Below, piece after piece: positions 54,725 through 64,000 of a DNA stretch of 64,000 nucleotides. A program made the position numbers and the translations under genes. Position 1 is the first letter of the stretch; every line of letters starts with the position of its first letter. Origin of the DNA: Cercophora sp. LCS_1 (lineage: Eukaryota > Ascomycota > Sordariomycetes > Sordariales > Lasiosphaeriaceae); assembly GCA_036250225.1 (NCBI GenBank), contig JAPZLL010000042.1:266462-330461 (forward strand), in the 5' to 3' direction. Under the pieces are notes generated by a model. The model was not told where the DNA came from. It saw only the letters and a list, made by a program, of their open reading frames with translations, and ran no database searches.

Positions 54725-56861
54725 GTTGCGAGTGCCGTTGGGAAAGGAGAGAGGTAGATTCAGGAAGGGTAGCAGTGCTCATGATCAAACTGGGAGAACG
54801 AGAGTGATGATCAAACCCGGAGAACAAGAGTGGTCCTGGCCGTATCCTGGCCTCTTGGAGACCCTCGGCCTCCTGCTTGGCTCTCCACATGGCTTGGGTT
54901 GCTGCCTGCACCTTGTTCGGGCTCTAGAGAAACGCCAAGATTATGCCCATGTCAAAACCGGAGGAGTCTTCGAGGACGTAAGAGCCCCAGTGCTGTGCAG
55001 CATGTTGATACACCGGATACGTGCTAAGGTGGCGCTCTAAGCTCGCTATCTAAACCGCACATCCCGGAGTCGAAAACGGTTGCTGATAGATAAGGCCACA
55101 CACTTGGCACCTGTCGTCCTTTGCCATTGACAACCATTTGGGTTGTATCGTTTCGGCACCAAGGTATCTTGTAGCGGTAAAGCTGGTGAAGATGACGTAT
55201 TTGCCGTCTTGAATGTCAAGTTAGTGTGACAAAGGATTGTCACGGAGGTCGTGACAGCGGCTTGGAACAGAGATGTGGCCCTGTGGGCGCTGACCAAATC
55301 TATTCTGAACTACAATAATTGACTATGGCCTCGAAGGTCCTTGCCCTTTGAGATACAAGCTGGGTCCGATGAACTATTCTAAATATTGAGGTCCTCCTGG
55401 GGACCGAGTCTCCATGGCTTTTGCCTACTGACTATTGGCGTTTGCTAGTACAACCTTCCTGGCCTCGTAGCCTTATATCAGCCACAAGGCCAAACCTTGA
55501 CACAATCATTGCGATCCGGTGGATCGCAGTGCCAACTAAGGTGTCAGGGGCGTTCAGCGTGTAACAAAATAGCCCCGTGCACCTTAAGATTATTCTATAA
55601 TGAAACGGAATGCGAAGATGTGGGCCTAAGAGTAACAGGTTCATCTGTCCCCCCAAATCTGTTGTGAGGGGCATGTATGTTGTTGATCTGGTTTTCGTAA
55701 GTGCTCGCGCTCGGTCAATGGGCAAGTCCAGTCCAGGAACTAGCTCAACCACGACATCCGATGGTATAAAAGTCCAGTTTAGCCTGAAGGCAGATGGCGT
55801 TGACCGAGGATGTTAAATTGCTCGTTAGTTCGACCGGTATATAGCTACCGTTTGTACTACTTTTTCTCCCCACTGTCGCTCGGGTTGGTAATTCGATATA
55901 TACGTTCCGGATTAGCAACCACTGTCCCGCTTCTGTGTAAGGAATAGCCCTTTGTTATATACACTGTTTTTCCAGAAGAAATCCAAAAAATCCAAAATAT
56001 CTGGCTGAGAGAGCCTATTAGTGGGGATAATGGGAGTGAAACCGGTGACACCCGCCACTTGGCATTCTAGACCTTTATAAATGCTAAACCTCAATATATT
56101 GTAATATAGTCTCCCATAACCCTGAAGGAAACAAAGGCAAAGTGACGAAAAAATTCAAATTTGTTGCTGTATTTCAGATGTTGATACCGGCGTTGTTCTG
56201 AGTCTGAGTCTGACCTTCTAAACATACTCTGCCCACCCGGTATTATAGTTATAAAGTAAAATATACAATTACTGAGTTTTTTTACCCGGATGTAATAATA
56301 AGAATTTACTAAGCTTCAAAATGTTGCAGGATCCCTTCGACCGTAGGCTATAAGATTTTTTACAGTTGGTATCCGTAAAGATCCTGGCCCCGGGATTGAA
56401 TTCTCCTCCAGAAGCAAATGTAGTTGCAATCAAATTGTGACGACCTGCGGGCCGCCCGAATGGGCGCCGTCGCGTCAATGGCCGGCACGGGCCGACATAC
56501 CCCCGCGGTCGCCACGGTGCGGACAACAGTATGGACACGGTGATTGACACGGACTGCTCACCATGCTCACCCGGGGTTTGGGTGAGCACGGAGAGCGGAC
56601 AGGATGAGGCTCACCCTGCTCTCCTGGATCACCAGAGAGCACGGAGAGTACGATGAGCAGAGTACGGAGATACCTGCCATTGCCAGTAGTATAGAAACTA
56701 TCATTGTGCTCGCGATGAAGTGAGGGACCCCTGGTTCCTCACGCTAGCAATACATTGTTCTTGAGCACCGCTCAGTGAGACCCATCGTCCGGGACCTTGG
56801 AGTCTACGTTCTGCTTGACAGTGTATCACCCCTTCGAGAGTTGTACTAGCCCTCACTCAGT
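54725..56861. other. gene-poor, repeat-like region
   Basis: No gene supported; composition shifts to A/T-rich patches (about 55840-56330). The stretch leftward from 56959, perhaps to about 56430, is probably the body of an LTR-like element whose end is listed next. The inner boundary could not be fixed. Confidence 0.4.
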
Positions 56862-56959
56862 CACCTTGCACCCACCCTTCCTAGAGCATTGGACCCTGTC
56901 CGCTCTTACGATCTGTCTTTACCAGGCTCACCTCGGTGCACCTGGAGCAGGCCGTAACA
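56862..56959 (-). mobile_element. end of an LTR-like element (left copy)
   Basis: On the minus strand it starts TGTTACGGCCTGCTCCAGGT, with the TG start usual for LTRs. It is about 96% identical over 98 bp to 63903-64000 in the opposite orientation (visible differences: one base in CAGGT(G/A)CACC and three in CTCTAGG...GGGTGGG). The homology is cut by the window end, so the true length is unknown. Solo LTR or LTR remnant is inferred. Confidence 0.7.
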
Positions 56960-57011
56960 CTTATTTTATTGAAAAGCTGGGGTATAAAGGATTGGGAAGA
57001 GTTAAATTGTA

Positions 57012-57255
57012 ATATAACAAAGGAGAAAGACGGTGAAAGAGAAGAAGATTAGTATTTTTATTAGTATTTGTATTATTATTTATGTTTTTATAGCTTTAGT
57101 ATTTTTTTTAGTATTTTTGGTGTAGAATTTAATTAGTTTTAATTAATATTAATTAATTTTAGTTATAGCTTATACTAGTTAATAAAATTTTAGTATTAGT
57201 ATAAATTAATTTAATTAATTTTAGTATAGGAAAATACTAAATTAATTAATTAATT
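57012..57255. repeat. extreme A/T-rich tract
   Basis: Almost entirely A and T after the first 40 bases, built of TTAGTATT, TTAATTAATT and TTTTAG words. It begins sharply at the edge of a GC-rich reverse-transcriptase fragment. Could be the 3' region of the LINE copy or RIP-mutated DNA. Confidence 0.85.
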
Positions 57256-57691
57256 TCACAGCCCTGTCTCTAGGTCTCCCGTGACAAACGCCCTCCTATT
57301 CCTGGCCCAGCTGGCGACCCACTGCGTGATTGCCTGTCCCCAGCCCTGCGCACGCAGGCGGCCTATCATCCTATGGTGTTGCACCGCGTTGAACCCTCCT
57401 TTGATGTCCATAGTGACTAGTGCGCCATGGCGCCCCTTGGCTCTCGCCGCCTCGCAATCGTGCACTAACGCGGCGACCAGGTCCGTAGCCGACCTCCCCG
57501 GCACCGCCCCCGCCTGCTGCGTGCTGACGAGGTCCGTGGCCACCGCCCTGTGTGACAGGACCTTGGCCATCAACCTCTCCAGTCCCTTCCCCGAGCAGTG
57601 TAGAAGTGAAATGGGGCGGTACGAGTTAACCGCCGCTGGCAGCCGCTTCCCGGGCTTGCCCAGGAAGATGACCCTGGCTATGCTATAGGAC
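57256..57691 (-). mobile_element. LINE-type (Tad/I-like) reverse transcriptase fragment
   Basis: The minus-strand frame reads IARVIFLGKPGKRL, NSYRPISLLHCSGKGLERLM, QQAGAVPGRSATDLVAALVH, ALVTMDIKGGFNAVQHHRMI and WVASWARNRRAFVTGDLE. These are RT motifs of non-LTR retrotransposons: the YRPISLL block, the QxGxxPGRS block, and D(I/V)KGAFD-like with the first catalytic Asp. About 145 codons are present. The YADD block, endonuclease and RNase H are missing. The frame is closed on both sides, so this is a dead fragment. Confidence 0.85.
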
Positions 57692-58144
57692 TACAGTCGC
57701 TAGCGAAATCGGCTTCCGCTTTTTACTCACAGTTCAATTTGTCTTGGGGCCCGATTTTGGGCCTCTTGGCTTACACCGTGACTGTTGCCACTGTCGAACG
57801 TCCCCAGACCACAGTCTTGCTTACATAACCTCACATAATCGGCTGGCGAACTCGTCCATTTGCAGGCTCCCACACGCAATTCGCGCCATCTCTCCTCGGG
57901 CCACGGCACGCACGATCCATGAACGGGAAACCAGAAGTGTGTTTTTTTCGGGCTACACTTCTGGGAAAGGCATGTGAAATTGATTTTTTTACAAAGGCAA
58001 AACTACTTTTCTCGCTTCCCGAACCCGCTCCATAGCAACCCCCCCCCCCCCCCCCATCATGCCCTCAAACCCGCTGAAAAGTAGCTAAAGAAATCGTGAG
58101 TGCCACATCGTAAGAAAGCTAGACGGCAAAAAGAAAGGAAAACG
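57692..58144. other. intergenic region
   Basis: Contains a C-homopolymer of about 17 near 58040. No gene recognised. Confidence 0.4.
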
Positions 58145-59577
58145 TTAGCACTTTAATACGGCAAAGACGCACGAGGCGCGGGAAGGAAAGCGCGTACTAC
58201 CATCTATCCCGCTCATCTGATCGACGTTATCGGCCACATAGAGCCACGACTCTTTGTGCTTCTCGTGCAGTTTTTTCAATAAACCCAAACTTATAAAGAC
58301 AGATTCCCGGCGTAGGAGACACTCCGCAGGGTCGATAATGCGGCTCGGGTGCTGCAAGCTGCCTAGCATAACCTGAAGCGTGGTGGCCAGATTGCGGAAG
58401 TCGTCCAGCTCCATCTGCACCATCTCCAGCCAACGCCCGGGGATGCCCAGATAGCCGGGCCAGTCCGGGTCGATCCCAAGGCTCACCAGCCAGCTCTCGG
58501 GGATCGTGTCGGGGATGCCATAATTGCGCCTCTCCTTGAGCAGCAATGCGCCAACCTCGTGAACCCTCTTTAGCTCCGCACTCATGCGTGCCAGTGTCTC
58601 CAGCCGTAGGGCCTCGGGAGAGCTTGTGTTCTGAGTGTAGGTCCTCGGCCTGTGGATGGACAATTCCAAGAGGTCTCTTCCCTGGGATTGGAGCCATTCC
58701 ACAGTGGGCATCATGTCCGCAAACATCCCCAGCTCAACAAGACATTTTATAAGCAATTGCAGGGCCCCGGGCATTTCCTCTGAAGTCGCCACCGGACTAG
58801 AAAGCCTGGTGAGTCTCTCCCCTAGAAAGTACAACCACTCGGCGCACGTATCAGCATCTAACGGCTTGGGGAGTTTTAATTCCACATCGGCACAGACTCC
58901 CGCCAGTGATAGGCCGGTCACGAAGGCATCCATCGAGGCTGCTTGACATAGGAGGAGCCGGCTTGAATCTGTCTCGCTTGATGCGGGCACCATCGGAAAG
59001 ACGGCCATCATCATGGGCCGGGAATAGCTCTATAACAACGGAGCGTCGGTTGTATTAACATCTGCCGTGCGTTGAATGGAGGACGAGAGGGCAAAAGGAA
59101 ATCAACATACCATATCTTTGTTCATATACTTCGGCCAGGAGGGTGTCCATGCGACGGCCTACACGCACTAGCGCGTTGTTTTCAATGTCCTTGGACATCT
59201 CCTATAGGGCCTTGTTAAAACCGGCGAGTCGTGCTTGGAGTTTCTCGGGCTCCACAGCGTCGACTATGTGAGGAGAGTCCACCTTCGGCTGTACGATCAA
59301 CAGAGCCATCTTACCCTATGTCTCCCAGAGGGCCCTATCCACATCTTCTGGCGGCGAGGCTGCGGCGTTCCCTTGGCTCGGGAGAGGAGACCCGTCGCCG
59401 TCACCGAGGAGTTTCAGGGTCATCTGGGCTGGAGGGTGGTCTGACCAGACTCTTCGTAGACAAGGTAAGTAGGTGGTGAAGGTGCAGGTCCCCGAGGCGG
59501 CGTCTTATCGTTCGTGGTGTGGGCTTCCTGAGCAAGAATAGATCCGGAGACTGATGAAGGCGAAGAAGTTGCCATTG
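58145..59577 (-). pseudogene. uncharacterised gene with two in-frame TAG codons
   Basis: A clean 289-codon frame (59014-58145, MMMAVFPMVPASS ... RASCVFAVLKC) has soluble helical character (WLYFLGERLTRL, SAELKRVHEVGALLLKERR, SWLVSLGIDPDWPG) and looks coding. Upstream, one frame reads PSQGNAAASPPEDVDRALWE, TAG (59318-59316), GKMALLIVQPKVDSPHIVDA, GFNKAL, TAG (59204-59202), EMSKDIENNALVRVGRRMDT and LLAEVYEQRY. It then joins the 59014 frame by an intron with a weak donor (AT|GTTGAT). A first exon MATSSPSSVSGSILAQEAHT (ATG at 59577) would need another join. No family recognised. Either a pseudogene or a gene starting at 59014. Confidence 0.45.
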
Positions 59578-60390
59578 ACACGACACGGGGACCGGCCAGC
59601 TGTGCTTTTATAACAACTCTAGCGCGGTAAGCAGGTTCTTGCCCCCAGCCCAGAGGAGGCCTGTTCGTCGACCCCTGCGTCGCCAGTCCGGAAGGTCCTC
59701 GTCGAGACGCCAGACAGTTCTCCTAGGATCCGCACGATGCTCAGACGCCCCTGCGGATCGCATCAGAAGACAGCCACCATCAGACGGAGGTGCAGGCCAA
59801 CCCTGCAGGCGACCGGGGCTACGATTGATCGAAAGGCTGGTCAAAGGCGAGAACTAGTATCGGGAAGTCTTGAATACTTTAAATTAGGCTATGTACAGCA
59901 GTTTAAATCTATCCCAACAGCTATGCTGGCTTTACGAGTTACGCGAGTGAGTCCTGTTGTAATTCCTGACGGTTTGCGAGCCGATTCTGTGGGGTTATGT
60001 CAGCAAGGCTGTGTTCGGGAGGGACATTTAACAGTGGGAACAGGCACGGTGTAAGCGCCAAGAGGCCCAAAAGCAGGCCGCCAGACAATTGAATAGTGAG
60101 TGAAAGTTTCGCTATGTACAGTAGAGACCGAAATGAGTGTCTATGATTTCAATGTTCAAATGCTCTCAGAAGGGCCAGTTTTGTGGCTCACGGTGACTCA
60201 TACAGTGCGCTTTCCCGATACTTTGTGCAGGCGCTTAGCCGAAACTTGCTGCGGTTTCTAAGACCAAAAGTATAGGCCACCTTGAACCAGGGGCTGGCTG
60301 ACTAAGAAAATAAAATGGAATTAAGCAGCATGACAATGACAAACGGTTAACTACATAATGGAATCAACCAGATTGGTAATCAGAAACGCC
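59578..60390. other. 3' flank of the NLR gene, nothing recognised
   Basis: Short open frames only; no motif found. Confidence 0.45.
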
Positions 60391-63297
60391 CTAGCTACTC
60401 CACCGGTCCACAGCTGCCAAGGACGACAGTGTGTATGGATGCTTCGGACCAAGGACTTGCTGCTGAGCCCGGGCACAGTCCTTAATCAGGGCTAAGGCCT
60501 CTACATGCCGGCCCTGACTTTTCCAGGTAAAAGCGAGGTTGGCCATGCTCGTCAGCGTATCTGGGTGATCGGCCCCAAGCTTGGTCTTAAAAGTCTCCAT
60601 CACCTGCACAAACAGCTTCTCAGCCTCCTCCCACCGGCCCTGGTCCCTGTATATCGACGCCAGGTTGCCCATGCTTGTCAGCGTAGAAGGGTGATCAGCC
60701 CCAAGCTTGGTCTTGAAAGTCCCCATCACCTGCACAAACAGCTTCTCAGCCTCTGACCACCGGCCCTGGTCCCTGTATGTTGACGCTAGGTTGGCCATGC
60801 TCGTCAACGTAGAAGGGTGATCAACCCCAAGCTTGGTCTTGCGAGTCTCCATCACCTGCACCTCCAGCTTCTCAGCCTCCCCTAACCGGCCCCTTAGTTT
60901 ATACGCTAACCCTACCATTGTAATTGCATTTATTGTTTCTTCCCGCTCCTGCCCCAGCACTTTTTTCCTCATTTTCATCGCCTGTATAGCCATTTTCTCT
61001 GCTTCAACTCCATTCCCTACACGCCATGCATACCAAGCCGCCTTATATAGTACTGTGGCCCAATCTTGCAACGACAGCTCTTCCTTTGGAGTAACTGCTG
61101 TTGCAGACTTAACGTGCGGGAAAAGAGCTTGGCATTCACCCCAATTCTCGTATTCGCCTGTCGGGAGCCTCTCGCAGAGCCTTCGAAGAAGTCGATGCCT
61201 CCAATGATCCTGCTGTCCGTGGGCTTCAAGCCATTCGAGCGTAGCTAGCTGCACTAGCCGATGCATTTCCAAAGTCTTTCCGTCCTTATTAGCTGAGATA
61301 AATGAAAACTGTCTTAATGTCATTATGTCGTCCTTAAGTCCATCGTTGTCCTTATTATAGCTGCTCTCGTTGTCGTCGTCGTTGTCGTCGTCGTTGTCGT
61401 TATCGTCGTCGCTATTGTCGTAATGGTCGTCATCACCGCCCCATCGAAATCCTGCATCATCGCTATCGTGTGCATTTCTTGCCCCCGAATCCTGCTCTTG
61501 CCACCTTTTTGTTTCCCCGTCTTGACCCCGAAGCAGACTTGCCGGAATGCCTTGCCTGTCGCAAAAGCTCATTAGCGATAAAACGTGAATCGCTGATGGT
61601 CTGATATCATGGACATGGTCGAATGATATCTGCCACGTATTAAGGATCGAATTCTTAGCGCTTGGATCTCGGCGAAGCTTTCCACCCACGTAGCTAAGAA
61701 GACCTGCCTTCCTGCGGTCACTCTTTCGGAACTTGTCAAGATATTGCTGCACCGAGCATGGCGGCCATGTTTGCGAGATATAAGCCGCCGCCTGAACGAT
61801 AGCAAGCGGCATATACTCAAGCGCTGCAGCAAGCTCTTCCACACTGCCCCCTGCTTCTGCTTGATGCTGGCCTAGCTTCCTTCGCAGGAGTGTTAACGCG
61901 TGCTCCTTATCCATCGGATCGACTGTGATAATATCCCGGTCTTCGGCCAGTTCTGATGCAACCTGTCTATTGCGCGACGTGACAAGAACTGATCCATGCT
62001 GGCACTGTGGAAGGCACCGGATAAGCGGCAGCGAGTTTGTGCCGTCTACGCCGTCAGTATGCCCACCTCCGCTAGCATACGAAGCCGTGAGGAAGTCCGC
62101 ATTATCAAGATTGTCCAGTATAAGCACCCAACATCCATTTCTCTCGTCAGCCAGCCAGCCGCGCACCAGCTGAAATATGTTGGCCTTTAAGTCATGCCGC
62201 CCAGGCGCTGTGACATGCGCTGCGATTTCTCGGAAACTCTGCTCGAAGCGGGCCGCATTGCTAGCATGAACCCAGAAGACCCACGCTTTAGGTGATCGCT
62301 CTTGGATACGGTATGCATATTCGATGGCCAGTTGAGACTTGCTTCGAAACAGTCAGCTATTAGCCTTGTATGCGCTAGACGGATCGACATACCCGACGCC
62401 GCCTAGGCCGACAATCGCAGTCCGAGACCCCGGTCGGCCACACTTTTGGGATATCTGGCTGAGAAGAGTTGGCCTCTCGACAAAGTCCTCATCGCGGCCG
62501 AAGGGAATCATCATGGACGGATTTGGCTGGTTCTGCGGCCGTCCTGGCCGCTCTGAGAGTTCATCGATCTCCCGCCGCAGCCTACGGATCGCATAATCCT
62601 TTCCCTCACCATAGTTCGGCACCATAAAGACCCCAAAGATGCCTAGAAGACAATATGCCCAGTCTTCTTCATACTTGGTCTCGCGCTTTTCCGCCCATCG
62701 AAACCGCTCCTCAACGTCGAACTGCGATAGCTGGTTAGACCGGAGCACCGGGATCCCAATCCCCGTAATCTCGTGGATCTGCTGTTCAAGCGACTTCTTG
62801 TCACCAAGCCGCTGGCCATCGTTTGAGAAGAACTCCACTGACGCCGGCGCAAGAAGCTCCTGAAGTGTCCATCCTCGAGTAAACCATCTGCTCTCCCGAA
62901 AGGCCGACATCCACGGAGTCTCGGACGGATCGCCATGCGGCTTTTGCTCGTGCGTAACTGAAACGTCTGAAAGGTATACGTAGCATCGAGTCGCATCCCG
63001 ATACCAGCGAAACATGGAGTTGATAGATATCTGGACTTCGATTGGGTCGGATTTGTTGATGCAGCATGTATCCACCCAGAAGTGCTGGAGGCCGTTACGT
63101 CTGGCCTGTTTCGCGCAGAACTCAAGTTTTTTGTAGCCCACCTTAGCGTCCCCAACCCTGTCTATAATGTCTTTGTAGCTGACCTCGTCAGTATCTGGCC
63201 CCCATCTGTGCGATAGTATCGCATAGGATGGAATGTCAGCGTTCAGATCCTCCGTTAAGCGGAATCCCTTTCCGTCAGCGTATTTCAGAAGCCGCAT
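60391..63297 (-). CDS. fungal NLR: HET - NB-ARC - TPR protein
   Basis: Exons 63297-62393 and 62341-60391 join in frame to 951 residues. The N-terminal HET domain shows YAILSHRWGPDTDEVSYKDI, NGLQHFWVDTCCINKSDPIE, INSMFRWYRDATRCYVYLSD and SRWFTRGWTLQELLAP. A linker (WAYCLLGIFGVFMVPNYGEG) leads to NB-ARC: Walker A VGLGGVGKSQLA, its Gly-Lys codons split by the 51-bp intron (donor GTATGT, branch CTGAC), AWVFWVHASNAARFEQSF, Walker B CWVLILDNLDN, SVLVTSRNR and MPLAIVQAAAYIS. A run of Asp/Asn (about 603-636) precedes a winged-helix-like MHRLVQLATLEW segment and TPR repeats of 42 residues (NLASTYRDQGRWSEAEKLFV type) from about 740 to 930. Fungal NLRs of this layout are cytosolic non-self sensors in which ligand binding by the repeats triggers oligomerisation and HET-driven cell death. 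The trigger is unknown. Confidence 0.93.
60538..60915 (-). repeat. three ~126-bp tandem TPR-coding repeats
   Basis: Units 60538-60663, 60664-60789 and 60790-60915 have an exact 126-bp period (42 codons) and very similar DNA, including many silent positions in the first two. Such homogeneity is typical of repeat domains that undergo concerted evolution in fungal NLRs. Confidence 0.85.
61363..61440 (-). repeat. trinucleotide repeat coding Asp/Asn run in the NLR
   Basis: GTCGTCGTCGTTGTCGTC-type repeats encode alternating Asp and Asn in the minus-strand NLR (DDDNDNDDDNDDDNE). Length-variable microsatellite within coding sequence expected. Confidence 0.85.
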
Positions 63298-63565
63298 GGT
63301 TTGGGGACTTCGTCAGCGCAAGAGGCCACCGCAAAGAGCTCGTGGACGGAGGTGAGCTCTCAGATGTCGAAATCTGTCGAGCTGGACGAAGCGACAACGC
63401 TGCAACACGCCGAACAGTATTGTAAAGGTTTGGGGTTGAAAAAGGTGATCTGACGCGGGGTTGGGCGCAACTGAGGCCGCCGCCAAGTCCGCAAGAGCCC
63501 CGCATCGCGCGACAGAAAAACCACGTGACGGCAAGTTACCGCCAAGCCAAGCCCGGGGCCGATCA

Positions 63566-63709
63566 CTGACGAGCATGGCCAACCTGGCTTTTACTTGGAA
63601 ATGTGAGGGCCGGCACATAGAGACCTCAGCCCTGATAGAGGACTGTGTTCGGGCTCAGCAGTGAGTCCTCGGTGCGAAACATCCAGATGCACTATCGTCT
63701 TTAGCTGCT
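63566..63709 (+). pseudogene. 3' remnant of a second NLR TPR domain
   Basis: The plus-strand frame LTSMANLAFTWKCEGRHIET, SALIEDCVRAQQ, TGA, VLGAKHPDALSSLAA closely matches the last TPR and C-terminus of the intact NLR (LTSMANLAFTWKSQGRHVEA, LALIKDCARAQQQVLGPKHP, LSSLAA). DNA identity is roughly four in five. The stop at 63662 replaces the third Gln codon. Only the 3' end remains and it runs away from the intact gene, so a divergently oriented paralogue once lay here and lost its 5' part. Confidence 0.85.
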
Positions 63710-63902
63710 ATTCCCATTCCCAATTTGGTTGAGACGCATAATATGCAATTAACCGGTTGTATCTGTTAAGCCGCTTAATTTCATGTGGCCGGTGTCTTAG
63801 TCAGTCAGCATGCATCGAGGTGGCCCGTGCTTTAGATTTGGAACATCGCGGGCTATGTCAGTACAAAGCGTTGGAAGAGAACACTGTATGAGCCACCGTA
63901 GG

Positions 63903-64000
63903 TGTTACGGCCTGCTCCAGGTACACCGAGGTGAGCCTGGTAAAGACAGATCGTAAGAGCGGACAGGGTCCAATGCTCTAGGTGGGGTGGGTGCAAGGTG
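63903..64000 (+). mobile_element. start of an LTR-like element (right copy, cut by window end)
   Basis: TGTTACGGCCTGCTCCAGGT onward; reverse-complement partner of 56862-56959. Continues beyond the window. Confidence 0.7.

Noticed and set aside
58040..58057. C-homopolymer and other homopolymers as functional elements
   Set aside because: Simple slippage tracts with no associated motif; possible assembly weak points only.
1..64000. Secondary-metabolite gene cluster, suggested by tyrosinase, GMC oxidase and SMP-30-like genes
   Set aside because: No PKS, NRPS, terpene cyclase or DMATS gene is present and the tailoring-type genes are far apart.
1..64000. Stop-codon reassignment of TAG to Trp
   Set aside because: Intact genes here end in TAG (for example the CBM1 protein, chitin deacetylase and AA9 genes), so TAG is a normal stop codon.

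Overview
This window is nuclear DNA of a filamentous ascomycete (Pezizomycotina, most likely Sordariomycetes). The evidence is dense genes on both strands, 45-70 bp introns with GTAAGT/GTACGT-type donors and CTGAC/CTAAC-like branch sites, and typical mould families: HET-domain proteins, an AA9 LPMO, a GH30, a CBM18 chitin deacetylase, a CBM1 protein, a GMC oxidoreductase, tyrosinase, GFA, and a HET/NB-ARC/TPR NLR. No bacterial features, tRNA, rRNA or CRISPR were seen. Splice models were read by hand and kept only when the frame joined and the join restored family motifs.

Layout. 0-4.5 kb: a protein tail, a broken gene of a conserved fungal DUF family, and a divergent intact casein-kinase-1-like gene. 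4.8-14.4 kb: five-exon tyrosinase-like gene with abnormal copper sites, a secreted con-13-like protein with HEXXH and CBM1, a relict histidine-kinase ATPase domain, a large ubiquitin-like/poly-proline protein, and a chitin deacetylase with a CBM18 at each end. 15.6-23.8 kb: broken DUF1996 gene, membrane protein, an array of direct and inverted repeats abutting a truncated single-TM gene, a GT32-type glycosyltransferase and a GST.

24.1-34.1 kb is a HET neighbourhood: a HET C-terminal relic, a HET gene stopped by TAG codons at tryptophan positions, a complete 839-aa HET gene, a BTB gene and another broken HET gene. 35.3-51.5 kb holds a polytopic membrane protein, an HNH relic, GMC oxidoreductase, a fifth HET locus (5'-truncated, four TAG codons exactly 12 nt apart), AA9 LPMO, GH30, a secreted/TM protein, an SMP-30-like propeller and a GFA protein. 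53.4-64 kb is repeat-rich: a decayed gene, an LTR-like end, a LINE reverse-transcriptase fragment beside an almost pure A/T tract, an uncharacterised gene with two in-frame TAGs, and an intact 951-aa HET-NB-ARC-TPR NLR with a relic of a second NLR beside it and a second, oppositely oriented LTR-like end at the window edge.

Two themes link the genes. One is extracellular carbohydrate and cell-wall work (AA9, GH30, CBM1 protein, chitin deacetylase, GT32, oxidases). The other is non-self recognition (five HET loci and one NLR), with heavy pseudogenisation. Many lesions are TAG codons explicable by CpA-to-TpA change, as in RIP. Several sit exactly at Trp codons, the kind of site that sexual-stage A-to-I mRNA editing can recode in Sordariomycetes.
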